Assembly: GCA_965248775.1 (NCBI GenBank)
Contig: OZ252150.1
Coordinates: forward strand, 4,402,001 to 4,466,000
Origin: JBHHUI01 sp965248775
GTDB taxonomy: Bacteria; Chloroflexota; Anaerolineae; Anaerolineales; JBHHUI01
DNA: 64,000 nucleotides
Reading direction: 5' to 3'
Shown one piece after another: positions 44,304 through 53,079 of the stretch. Each line of letters begins with the position of its first letter. The first letter of the stretch is position 1. Both the position numbers and the translations under genes were made by a program. A model generated the notes under the pieces. It searched no databases and had not been told where the DNA came from. It saw only the letters and a program-made list of their open reading frames with translations.

Positions 44304-44724
44304 TGTCCATTTGCGATTGAAGTGTGGCGATCTCACCTTCATATTGGTCGCGTTGTGCTTTCACAATATCGCCAATCGATATCATGCCGATAAGTCTGTC
44401 GCCCTCGAGGATGGGTAGATGGCGGAAGTGATTCTCTGTCATCGTATTTGCAGCAGCAACGAGTTCGTCCTGCGGAACACCGGTGATGATGTCCGTGGTC
44501 ATAATGTCAATCACTTTTTCATCAAAGAGCTTCTCGCTTACTGCTGCCCGACGGATAACATCTCGTTCTGTAATGATGCCAATCGGCGTTTCGGTCGCAT
44601 CGAGGACGACAAGCGAGCCGATGTTGTGCTCGGCAAGCTGTTTAATAACTTCACGAATTGTTTGATCGGGCGTGATCGGATAGACCATGCCGCCTTTTGT
44701 TGCTAATAAGGTTGCGATCTTCAT
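44293..44724 (-). CDS. CBS-domain protein
   Basis: 143 residues, two CBS repeats: first MVYPITPDQTIREVIKQLAE with GIITERDVIRRAA, second MTTDIITGVPQDELVAAANT with GMISIGDIVKAQRD. Such small two-CBS proteins bind adenine nucleotides and act as sensors. Its stop overlaps the start of the reductase gene, so the two are expressed together. Confidence 0.93.
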   Translation of the reverse strand: MKIATLLATKGGMVYPITPDQTIREVIKQLAEHNIGSLVVLDATETPIGIITERDVIRRAAVSEKLFDEKVIDIMTTDIITGVPQDELVAAANTMTENHFRHLPILEGDRLIGMISIGDIVKAQRDQYEGEIATLQSQMDNDE

Positions 44725-44825
44725 TGCCAGTGCTCCTAAGAATGATTACCCGTATGGCTGTTGGGCATGGCTATTGGAGTGCGCTGCAGATTATACCGAT
44801 ACTGTGCCGTGAAAATTTGGGTGGA

Positions 44826-45320
44826 TTATCCGGAAATACCGTCTTCTTTTTGTGCATCGTCGTTGGCCTGTTGTTCTGGCCTGGGGCTGTACCGCTGGGC
44901 ATAGAGGAGCACGCCGAAGCCAATAATCATCAGCCCAACGATCAACCCGATAGATTGCCAAAGTCCGAAGAAGGGTTTGCTGTCCTGAATGTTATGAGAG
45001 CCAATCCCAAGTACATCCGCAAGCCCCGAAATAGCACAGAGTACATAACCTGTTGCCATGAAGCGCAACCCGATAGATTCCCGCAAACGGCGCGGCATTG
45101 CACGATGTCGCGTGGCATAGGCATATATATAGCCACCGAATGTCATGATCCCCACAGCGAACAATATGGTGATGATCTGCAAAATGCCAATGCCCGGCGT
45201 CAGGTTCAGATTGATGGCGTTGGGGAATATGCCGATCAGGAAAACCGTAAATCCTGCGATGATAATCGCAACTCCAACTCGCGCGAGACGGCTAGTCTCC
45301 ACAGGGCGTTCTTCAACCAT
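44826..45320 (-). CDS. four-helix membrane protein of unknown function
   Basis: 164 residues with four hydrophobic segments: ~14-33, ~45-68, ~88-106 and ~120-141; the N-terminus (MVEERPVETSRLARV) and the C-terminal tail (SPRPEQQANDDAQKEDGISG) are hydrophilic. No motif recognised. It overlaps the dipeptidase gene by eight bases, so it is co-transcribed with it. Confidence 0.68.
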   Translation of the reverse strand: MVEERPVETSRLARVGVAIIIAGFTVFLIGIFPNAINLNLTPGIGILQIITILFAVGIMTFGGYIYAYATRHRAMPRRLRESIGLRFMATGYVLCAISGLADVLGIGSHNIQDSKPFFGLWQSIGLIVGLMIIGFGVLLYAQRYSPRPEQQANDDAQKEDGISG

Positions 45321-46398
45321 TATTTGCCAGGGTCTGGCGGAGTATACGCAGCCAGTTTCCGCACATTACTCCCTCGACATCTGAGTCTTCAAAGCCTCGT
45401 TCAAAGAGAGTAGCGCGGATGGTCCCCAGATCGGCCACCGTGTCAATTTCAGCCGGAGTCGCTTCGGCGCCGAAGCCGCCATCAAAATCAGAGCCAATCC
45501 CAACGTGGTTGCTTCTGCCCGTGACTTGAAAGATGTGATCGATAGCGTCCACAACTTGTTCTACCCGTACGGCTCGTTTTCCGTCTGCTGCAGTCCATAA
45601 CGAACTTAAAAAGCGGTTGTAAGGAACAACCCCGATTACGCCACTGCGCTCGCCGAGCGCACGAATCTGCTCATCGCTGAGAGCACGGTCTGGGGAGTGG
45701 GGTTCAGCAATCTGGCGGGGGTTGGAGTGCGATGCGATTGTAGTGCCGTCAAAATGGTCGAGCGCCTGATAGAAAGCTTCTTCGGAGATATGGCTCAGAT
45801 CCAAAATGATATTCAGGTCGGACATCACTTCCAGTAGTTCGTGTCCGATGTCTGTGAGTGGGCCGGGCTTACCAGTACCTCCACTATAGCGTGTCCCGCT
45901 CCAGGCCGGGCCAATGATACGCACCCCTCGCTCATACCAGTACTCTGCCTCGGCCGGTTCGCCGATCGGGTCCGCGCCTTCCATGAGCAGGACGAGGCCA
46001 ATCATTTTGTCAGCAAGTTCAGTGCTTTCCCAACTCTGCCTGACCGCTTCAAGGTCACTCGCCCCCCGCACTATTTTGAAGACAGGCTGCTCTTCTTCCA
46101 GTCGATGGTAGTAATCGAGCTGTGCCTGGGCAAAACGATGCGCCTCAGCAGCATCCCGATAGGATTGTGTGTCCCACGATCCTATGCGCTTATCCCAGGG
46201 TGAGACAAAGATGGTGGCGAAGACGATTCCAACCCGCCCAAGTAACCATTCTGCTCGCCCGAGCATGGCTAGCCCATTTTGATGCGGCACTGGCGTGTGA
46301 GCCTCCTTAGCACGGATCGCAAGTGCTGAGCCGGTGTAATCGCGCCCAAAATTTAGCGCATTCCAAGCGATATCTTCGTGTGCGTCAATAATGAACAT
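45313..46398 (-). CDS. membrane-type dipeptidase (peptidase family M19)
   Basis: 361 residues from MFIIDAHEDIAWNALNFGRD (seven residues inside the open frame). HxD metal motif DAHED, VLLMEGADPIGE with the bridging Glu, LSHISEEAFYQALDHFDGTT and IASHSNPRQIAEPHSPDRAL (His ligands), and NHVGIGSDFDGGFG are the renal-dipeptidase signatures. It hydrolyses dipeptides or related amides using two zinc ions. No signal peptide is visible, so it is probably cytoplasmic. Confidence 0.92.
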   Translation of the reverse strand: MFIIDAHEDIAWNALNFGRDYTGSALAIRAKEAHTPVPHQNGLAMLGRAEWLLGRVGIVFATIFVSPWDKRIGSWDTQSYRDAAEAHRFAQAQLDYYHRLEEEQPVFKIVRGASDLEAVRQSWESTELADKMIGLVLLMEGADPIGEPAEAEYWYERGVRIIGPAWSGTRYSGGTGKPGPLTDIGHELLEVMSDLNIILDLSHISEEAFYQALDHFDGTTIASHSNPRQIAEPHSPDRALSDEQIRALGERSGVIGVVPYNRFLSSLWTAADGKRAVRVEQVVDAIDHIFQVTGRSNHVGIGSDFDGGFGAEATPAEIDTVADLGTIRATLFERGFEDSDVEGVMCGNWLRILRQTLANNG

Positions 46399-46529
46399 AC
46401 GCGTGGATCGTAGTGCCAAGCCAAAGAGATGTCAATTATCATCTCAACGAGTGTTGGCTGCGCCAGTTAAGTTAAGCAGATACCAGCCAGAGAATCGAGG
46501 CGAGATGGCGGTGCTATAATCGCGTCTTC

Positions 46530-47122
46530 ATGTTTGTCCTGGGTGTCATGGTAGCGTCTATCGGATTGTATGGCGCGCCAGGAGCGTTACTTTATCCACT
46601 GCTGCACCGGCACGGCTTTGACTTCATCACTTCAGTCGGGCTGGAGCTGGCCGGACTCACCGTCCTCTATTCGGCGCTCGCCAGCATTTTCGGATATGTT
46701 TTTTGGCTCCAGCTTGGCGTTACGCTTGCAATCCTGACCGTCCTCATAATTGCAAATTACCGCCAAAGTCAGATTGATCCCATCTACTGGCACAATGTGC
46801 GGCCACAACTGAAGTGCTGGCAATGGTTATTGCTTGTGCGGCCTATACAAAAATCTATGGGCTGTGGCTCACAGCGATCTTCCTCAGGCTACCTCTAAAC
46901 GCACGCGAAGATGGAAAGCGGTTCAATATACTTCTCGCCGCACTTGCACTCGCAAGTGTGGTGCTCGGCCATCCGGATAGAATCATCCACTTGCTGATGG
47001 CAGACAGCTTGTATTACGAGAGTATCTGGCTGGTGCACCAACGCGGGGACACTGAGTTGGTCCTTGATGGTGTCAAGGCCGGACGCAGCTTGTTCTTCTT
47101 CGGGCATAGATGGGCCGCCTAA
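46530..47122 (+). pseudogene. truncated copy of the GT39-like membrane glycosyltransferase gene
   Basis: The first 103 codons match the N-terminus of the gene at 51160 nearly exactly (MVASIGLYGAPGALLYPLL, FWLQLGVTLAILTVLIIANY). Then 364 bases corresponding to 51468-51831 are deleted, which shifts the frame; the matching sequence continues in another frame (IYGLWLTAIFLRLPLNARED, LAALALASVVLGHPDRIIHL) to 47122, after which homology ends. The duplicated block also includes the upstream TATAAT and the ATG nine bases later. It is a decayed partial duplication. Confidence 0.85.
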
Positions 47123-47340
47123 CGACCAAGCTCACCTGCCCCTATGGAGCGGATTAGCGGTTGGGAGGCACGCCTCGTTAGCCCGCCTTTTTGAATAATC
47201 CACGTATCCAAAACCCCTTCTCACAGACCCCGTATCTGTCGGGGGTTAAAGATATCCCATTTTGTCTCTCAAGGATTGAAATACCGTACTCTCCAATATT
47301 AAGGCAATCAAAGTTATGGTCTTTAAATGCCTTAACTAAT

Positions 47341-48526
47341 GATTCACTACCGGACACTTTCTGCGCGGGGCATGTCAAAGGCGACCGGGATGGGCAGATG
47401 CTCATTTAGGAACTGTTCCAGCAGGCGCAAGCCGAGTTGAAATAGGCTCAGATCACAGCGGTCGGTGCGGTGAATGACTTGCACCCAATTATCTCGTTTG
47501 GCGATGACGCCCAAGTAGATGATCCAGATGTAAGCAAGGCAAGCTGCGATCATCAACCGGGCCAGGTCGGCGATATGGCTTTTATGCAAATTGAAGCCCC
47601 GGCTTTTCTGGTCGGAGAAGAAAGTTTCAATACGAAAGCGTTTGTTATACCAGGAACAGGCTTCGGCAACCAGCTCCAGGTTGGTGACCAGATAGAGGGG
47701 CTCTTTGCAGTCGCGCTGCCACCACGCGATGGCAAGGACGGGCCCATATTCCTGCTGGGTGAAGGCGACATCCGGCACGCCGCGGTATGCACCACGGGGC
47801 ACATCCAGGTCGGCGAAGGCGAACCAGTCGCCCCCTTCACATAGCTGGACATGCTTGGCCGTGCGACAGACGTAGGCCCATTCGTAGTCATTCAGAGCCG
47901 CCTGGAGGTTCGTGCCATCGAATTCACCATCCCCCAGGAAGACGACATCGCTTGCAGGGGGCACCAAAGCGTGTACTTCTGTCAACAACTGCACGTGTGT
48001 CGCTTCTGAAAAATGTCCCTTGCTCCCTTTGACGGTGACCCACGCCACCGGCAAAGCACGTTGCTTGTAGATGACGCTCACCATCAGGGTCAGGCAACCG
48101 CGGCCCACTTCGCTGCCGTCCATTGCCAACACGAGCGGGCGGTCCTGCGCCAGACCCTGCAATAAGGGTTCAGCGAAGGGTAGAAAGAAGACTTCGTTAT
48201 TAATATGCTCATTCTTGACCCAGCGGGCGTACCGTTTGACCCGGCTCTCGGGTTTGTTGCCGTCTGGCACTTTCCTGGCGATCGCCGGTAGCTGGCTACT
48301 CTGGCTGCGGACAATTCCGCTGACCATGGCAGCGAGCGTATCCAAATGGCGAGCCAAGTTGCCCTGCGGTTCTCCTGGGTACAGTTGCCGCAAGGCGCTC
48401 TTTATGGCACGATATGTACGGCGGTTGTCACTCATGGCGATACTCCCCTTGTTCTGTGGTAGAACGGAGAGTGTAGCCGAGAGGCAACCGCTAATCAATC
48501 ACGGATAAAGTGTCCGGTAGTGAATC
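47341..48526 (-). mobile_element. IS4-family insertion sequence
   Basis: 1186 bp with perfect 20-bp terminal inverted repeats that begin GATTCACTACCGG at both ends. It encodes one DDE transposase and separates the truncated glycosyltransferase copy from the ABC exporter gene. Confidence 0.93.
47347..48435 (-). CDS. IS4-family transposase
   Basis: 362 residues from MSDNRRTYRAIKSALRQLYP (preferred to the frame start at 48498, which lies close to the terminal repeat). Acidic catalytic residues in VLAMDGSEVGRG (Asp), VVFLGDGEFDGTN (Asp) and RFRIETFFSDQKSRGF (Glu in the YREK-like motif). Intact, so potentially active. Confidence 0.9.
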   Translation of the reverse strand: MSDNRRTYRAIKSALRQLYPGEPQGNLARHLDTLAAMVSGIVRSQSSQLPAIARKVPDGNKPESRVKRYARWVKNEHINNEVFFLPFAEPLLQGLAQDRPLVLAMDGSEVGRGCLTLMVSVIYKQRALPVAWVTVKGSKGHFSEATHVQLLTEVHALVPPASDVVFLGDGEFDGTNLQAALNDYEWAYVCRTAKHVQLCEGGDWFAFADLDVPRGAYRGVPDVAFTQQEYGPVLAIAWWQRDCKEPLYLVTNLELVAEACSWYNKRFRIETFFSDQKSRGFNLHKSHIADLARLMIAACLAYIWIIYLGVIAKRDNWVQVIHRTDRCDLSLFQLGLRLLEQFLNEHLPIPVAFDMPRAESVR

Positions 48527-48571
48527 TTTGTGGAGAGGTCACAGGGTTGTTCGTGTAGGCGGGTAACAAGT

Positions 48572-50389
48572 CTACACCTCTACGATCTTGGTCGGCATAT
48601 ATTCAGCTTCCATGCTGTGGAGTCGCCAATATGACGCCTGCCGGTGAAGCAGCTCCGCATGCGTACCACGCTCAACTATGCGTCCCTTCTCTAAGAGCAC
48701 GATCTCATCAGCATCCTTCAATGTGGAAAGGCGATGTGCGATCACAATGATAATTGTGTTTTTTCGCAAATCGTTTATCGCCTTCTGTACAGCTTGTTCT
48801 GTAAGGTTGTCAAGCGCGCTTGTGGCTTCGTCAAAGATCAACACCTCGGGCCTATGCACTAATGCTCGTGCAATCGCGACTCTTTGTCGTTGTCCGCCTG
48901 AAAGTTGCACACCACGATCACCCACAATAGTTTCGTATTTATCTGGCAGAGACATTATGAATTCGTGAATTTGAGCCAATTGGGCAGCGTGAACCACAGC
49001 CTCATCCATCACCGAATCAGACAAACTTGCAATGTTTTCCTTAAGTGTCGCGTTGAACAGGAAAGTGTCTTGACTGATGTATCCTATCCGACTCCGAAAC
49101 TCACGCAGGGAAAGTTCTGTATGTTTCACTCCATTAACCATAATAGCGCCTTCGGTCGGCAGGAAGAGCTGCACCAGCAGGTCCACGATAGTCGTTTTTC
49201 CTGCTCCTGTCAGGCCGACCAAGGCCGTTACCCTACCCGCTCGCATGATCAAAGAAAATCTATCAATTACCTTTAGTTCGTGTCGATTAGGATAAGTAAA
49301 ACTCACATCATCGAACACAATTGACTCGATACGTCCGTCTAAGGCATGCGTTTCTTCTAGTTCTCTTTCCACCTCCGTGGGAAGGTTTGACAATATCTCC
49401 TCTGCAACTTCCACCGCGCGATAATTTTGAGCCAACTCCATCCGCACTGAGTTGAGATTTGAAACTAGAGATAGCGCACGGCGAAGTGCGACCACGAAAG
49501 CGGCTAAAGCGGGAAGCCCCATCCAAAACCGCATATCTGCGACAGACAAGCTAACCCAAATAATAAGGCTCAGCAACCCCCCCACCTCTATGAACCCATT
49601 CGGCAAATTATTCAGAACTGCTGACCTGAGCTTAATTGCGACAAGCTCCTTCATCAGGCTATCGAAACGATTCGCCAGGGTTTTCACGATTCTCTGAACC
49701 TTTACGACCCTGATGCCATCTAGCGCATCTACTACCAGCGTACTCAAGCGACGTTTGTTTTCATGAGCCATACTTCCAAGTATACGCAGGCGGTCTTCGA
49801 AGACTCTTCTGACACTGATGAGTACCAGTACGGCGAACGCGGATGCGATAAGGGTAGCCCCCCATGACAACCACCACATGCCAGCTACGATACCGATTAG
49901 CTGCAAGAGCGAAGCAAGGCCCAACCCAACCGACTTAATTGCCTTAGACATTCCGACCGGAGGGCTCAACACATCTTCTAACATTGAGCCCCGACTTCGA
50001 ACACTCAGCACTTCATAGCGAGCACGCAGGTATGACTCAAACAATCGCACTGTGAATCTGCGCCGCGTATTTTGGGCAACTCTCTCCGCCAGAAGTTGGA
50101 TTATAAGAGCCGTACAATATCTACCTCCGACCAGCGCAGCCGCCCCAAGCAATATCGCCAGCAACAATGTGGGCTGGCTCGGTTCGATACCAAACAAAGA
50201 GATTGCATTCACAATCAGAGATAAGCTTGGGTGAGGAGCGCCACCCTCATAAGATACGAGGGCGACAAGTGGGATCACTAATCCAATGCTCGCAATCTCC
50301 AAAATAGTGCTCACAATGGAGACCATCGCGAATAGACCTACCTGGGCCAAATGCGGTCGAAAAACGTTACGCCAATAGGAATGAAGCAT
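48572..50389 (-). CDS. ABC-type exporter (fused membrane and ATPase domains), glycan-flippase-like
   Basis: 605 residues. N-terminal membrane domain with about six segments (first ~14-45), then the ATPase: VSFTYPNRHELKVIDRFSL, Walker A GLTGAGKTTIVDLL (about 392-405), GYISQDTFLFNATLKENIAS, signature LSGGQRQRVAIARALVHRPE and Walker B VLIFDEATSALDN, H-loop IVIAHRLSTLKDADE. A half-transporter acting as a dimer; the surrounding glycosyltransferase genes suggest it flips a lipid-linked saccharide, as MsbA/PglK-type proteins do, but the substrate is not shown. Confidence 0.85.
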   Translation of the reverse strand: MLHSYWRNVFRPHLAQVGLFAMVSIVSTILEIASIGLVIPLVALVSYEGGAPHPSLSLIVNAISLFGIEPSQPTLLLAILLGAAALVGGRYCTALIIQLLAERVAQNTRRRFTVRLFESYLRARYEVLSVRSRGSMLEDVLSPPVGMSKAIKSVGLGLASLLQLIGIVAGMWWLSWGATLIASAFAVLVLISVRRVFEDRLRILGSMAHENKRRLSTLVVDALDGIRVVKVQRIVKTLANRFDSLMKELVAIKLRSAVLNNLPNGFIEVGGLLSLIIWVSLSVADMRFWMGLPALAAFVVALRRALSLVSNLNSVRMELAQNYRAVEVAEEILSNLPTEVERELEETHALDGRIESIVFDDVSFTYPNRHELKVIDRFSLIMRAGRVTALVGLTGAGKTTIVDLLVQLFLPTEGAIMVNGVKHTELSLREFRSRIGYISQDTFLFNATLKENIASLSDSVMDEAVVHAAQLAQIHEFIMSLPDKYETIVGDRGVQLSGGQRQRVAIARALVHRPEVLIFDEATSALDNLTEQAVQKAINDLRKNTIIIVIAHRLSTLKDADEIVLLEKGRIVERGTHAELLHRQASYWRLHSMEAEYMPTKIVEV

Positions 50390-50887
50390 GGCAAATTAAA
50401 CGGGTATTTGAGTCAAGGTGAGTTGGCCAACATAGATCCTGACACTCCGGAAGATCGACCTGCTTTTCCTGACACAGGAGAATGTGTACATAACAAGCAC
50501 AAGAATTAAGACACAATAGATGTATTTAAGTACAACTAGAAGAGATCTGTCGGTTTGAGCCGAAGATAGAGAGCATTCTTTCGGGCTGTTGACTGTACCA
50601 GCCAAGTCTCAGGTCACACATCGAACACAGAGAGGGTCAGGAAAACTGATCCCCAGACAACAGCCACGAGAAGATGTAATGCGGGGTTGAGAAATGTATT
50701 TAGCGACCCGAGAGTTCGCCCAAGCGGCACAGACAGACGTGCTTGGTCCGCCAGGAATAGTGCGATCTGCGTTGTAACAGCATCCGCAATTACGTACGAG
50801 AAAAAAAACCAAGCGTCAGAATTTCCTAAACATAGTCTACGCCTGATTATAGACCGCTGAAAATGCAGTCGTCAATCGAACTGAAGT

Positions 50888-50970
50888 CAGGTGCCTGGCA
50901 CCTTAAGTGCCACAAGGATGCGTAAAGTTTGCCCTGATGGCCGCAAATTGAGTGGGATATGTGCCAGGCC
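50888..50970. repeat. 83-bp palindromic repeat, copy 2
   Basis: Starts CAGGTGCCTGGCAC and ends GTGCCAGGCC, with inner GATGGCC, aligning along its length with 40300-40380 (see that entry). Intergenic, between the ABC exporter and the glycosyltransferase gene. Confidence 0.7.
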
Positions 50971-51144
50971 TCGTAAGCGGGGGGAAGCGAGGCTTGATCC
51001 GCTTAAATAGCAATTGACCGCAGCCTGTACTTATGTCAATACCGCGCCGAATACGAATGGTACATGGGATGTGGGCAGCCTGTATGTGTTGGCTGCGTCG
51101 GTAAAGCGGATACCAGCCAGAGATTCGGGACGCGACGGCGGTGC

Positions 51145-51150
51145 TATAAT
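51145..51150 (+). promoter_or_regulatory. extended -10 box (TGCTATAAT)
   Basis: TATAAT with a TG one base upstream; the ATG of the glycosyltransferase gene lies nine bases further and no ribosome site intervenes, so the transcript is probably leaderless. The duplicate at 46515-46520 has the identical sequence. Confidence 0.55.
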
Positions 51151-51159
51151 CGCGTCTTC

Positions 51160-53022
51160 ATGTCTGTCCTGGGTGTCATGGTGGCGTCTATCGGATTGTA
51201 TGGCGCGCCAGGAGCGTTACTTTATCCACTGCTGCGCCAACGCGGCTTTGACTTCATCACTTCAGTCGGGCTGGGGCTGGCCGGACTCACCGTCCTCTAT
51301 TCGGCACTCGCCAGCATTTTCGGATATGTTTTCTGGCTCCAGCTTGGCGTTACGCTCGGAATCCTGACCGTCCTCATAATTGCAAATTATCGCCAAAGCC
51401 AGGGAGATGCTAATTACTGGCATATTCTCCGGCCACATCTGAAGCGCTGGCAATGGTTATTGCTTGTATTAATTGCGCTTGTCTTCCTCGCGCCGGCATT
51501 TCTGATCAATGTCCCCTTTGATACGGATGCACAGGGATTTGGACTGCTGATCGTCACGGTTAAGCGTAGTGGTTCGATAACCTCCCTCGCTCCATTCAGG
51601 CCAGATGTTGGCTGGTTCTACTCGCCGGGCTTCTTCTTGCTCGGTGCGCAGCTTGCCGATCTCATGAGTGCTACCGCCGACGACGTGATGCTGGGGCTGA
51701 CACATTTGCTGGCTTTGGGAGTCATCGCGAGCGTGGGTGCATTGGGTAAGCGCATGGGCGGCAGTGCAACCGGTTGGTGGGCAGCAGTCGCAGTTGCGGG
51801 CGGGGTGGCGCTGGTAACTACCCTCATGGACGCGGCCTATACGAACATCTATGGGCTGTGGCTCACAGCGATCTTCCTCTGGCTGCTTCTAAACGCACTC
51901 GAAGATGGCAGGCGATTCAATATACTTCTCGCCGGACTTGCACTCGCGAGTGTGGTGCTCGGCCATCCAGATAGCATCATTCACCTGTTGATGGCGTACA
52001 GCTTGTTTTACGTGAGTGTCTGGCTCGTGCGTCCACGTCCAACACGGATCCAATTCCTTCGGATGGGAGTGCTTATACCTTTGGTGGGGATTTTGTTTTG
52101 CCTGCCCTGGTTTCTGCGTGCATTGCCGCAGGTGCCACTTATCGACGTGCATGAACGGCAATATCCTCAAATTGGGCATTTGTTTTGGCTCCTCGAGATC
52201 AACGGACGTTGGACGCCGCTGCTGGCAATGGCCGGACTCTGGTGGGCGTTTCGTATCCGGCATTGGATGGATGTTTGGATGGCAACCTGGCTGCTGCCGA
52301 TAATTGAAGTATCGAGCCTTGGAAATCTGGACGCAATCTCGCGAAGCACGGCAATGGACCCAATGCAGATTTTTTATCCCTATGGGGTGGCCTGGCATGC
52401 AACGGTAATACCATTCGCACTGCTCGCAACGCGAGCACTCACTCCATTTGGGAAATGGCTGGAAAGCCTGCACTGGTCAGCAGGTTTGCGTGATGCGATC
52501 TTGTGGATTGGACTGAGCAGTGCTGTACTGGGAATTGTCTTCCACCAGCAGATCATCCGTGTAACTCGAGATGCGGTCATTATTACCGGCGCTAGTGCTT
52601 CACCGGCTGATGAAGCTCTCTATGCCTGGATTCGCGAGAATACATCCCCGGATGCAAAGCTGCTGAACTACCCAGGCCGGTACGAAGGGCATTGGGCTCC
52701 TGTGTTGGCTGAACGAAATTCAGTCTACATGCGCGATCAACTCTTCTATACGAACGCGAAGGATTTGCGCACTGAACAGGATGTTCTGTTTGAAGCATAT
52801 CTTGACCCGAACTCCATAAGCGCTTACGATCTCATCCTGGATAACAATGTTGATTATGTAATATTGCCGCAGTCATTCTCCCGACCTAATTCCTGGATTG
52901 AACAGCTTCGTTGGAAGCCACCAGACCTCAATCCGCAGCAATCTTCATTTGCTGCTGCTGAATATTTGGAGCTGCTGGCAGATTTTGAAGGCGCCCAAGT
53001 GTGGCAGGTTGTGGAACCTTGA
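51160..53022 (+). CDS. polytopic membrane glycosyltransferase-like protein (GT39/PMT type)
   Basis: 620 residues from MSVLGVMVASIGLYGAPGAL (ATG at 51160, after a TATAAT; the longer frame starts at 51064 but is not needed). About ten or more hydrophobic segments in the first ~450 residues, with loops such as DTDAQGFGLLIVTVKRSGSI (acidic DxD-like motif in the first loop, as expected for lipid-phosphosugar-dependent GT-C enzymes), then a C-terminal soluble part (ENTSPDAKLLNYPGRYEGHW, NVDYVILPQSF). It should transfer a sugar from a lipid carrier at the outer face. Partial duplicate at 46530. Confidence 0.75.
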   Translation: MSVLGVMVASIGLYGAPGALLYPLLRQRGFDFITSVGLGLAGLTVLYSALASIFGYVFWLQLGVTLGILTVLIIANYRQSQGDANYWHILRPHLKRWQWLLLVLIALVFLAPAFLINVPFDTDAQGFGLLIVTVKRSGSITSLAPFRPDVGWFYSPGFFLLGAQLADLMSATADDVMLGLTHLLALGVIASVGALGKRMGGSATGWWAAVAVAGGVALVTTLMDAAYTNIYGLWLTAIFLWLLLNALEDGRRFNILLAGLALASVVLGHPDSIIHLLMAYSLFYVSVWLVRPRPTRIQFLRMGVLIPLVGILFCLPWFLRALPQVPLIDVHERQYPQIGHLFWLLEINGRWTPLLAMAGLWWAFRIRHWMDVWMATWLLPIIEVSSLGNLDAISRSTAMDPMQIFYPYGVAWHATVIPFALLATRALTPFGKWLESLHWSAGLRDAILWIGLSSAVLGIVFHQQIIRVTRDAVIITGASASPADEALYAWIRENTSPDAKLLNYPGRYEGHWAPVLAERNSVYMRDQLFYTNAKDLRTEQDVLFEAYLDPNSISAYDLILDNNVDYVILPQSFSRPNSWIEQLRWKPPDLNPQQSSFAAAEYLELLADFEGAQVWQVVEP

Positions 53023-53079
53023 TCATCCACACTCTGTGTAGAGAATATAGAAAATAGCAGCGGCTGATCGAATCCAAAC

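Larger units (their letters stand above)
50390..51159. other. intergenic stretch with a palindromic repeat
   Basis: 770 bp without a recognisable gene. It contains the second copy of the ~80-bp palindrome (50888-50970). From ~51104 to 51159 it is nearly identical to the sequence upstream of the truncated glycosyltransferase copy at 46.5 kb. Confidence 0.5.

Noticed and set aside
51064..51159. Longer N-terminus for the GT39-like protein
   Set aside because: The extension (CGQPVCVGCVGKADTS) is not hydrophobic or family-like, lies upstream of the TATAAT box, and is absent from the duplicated copy's coding frame.
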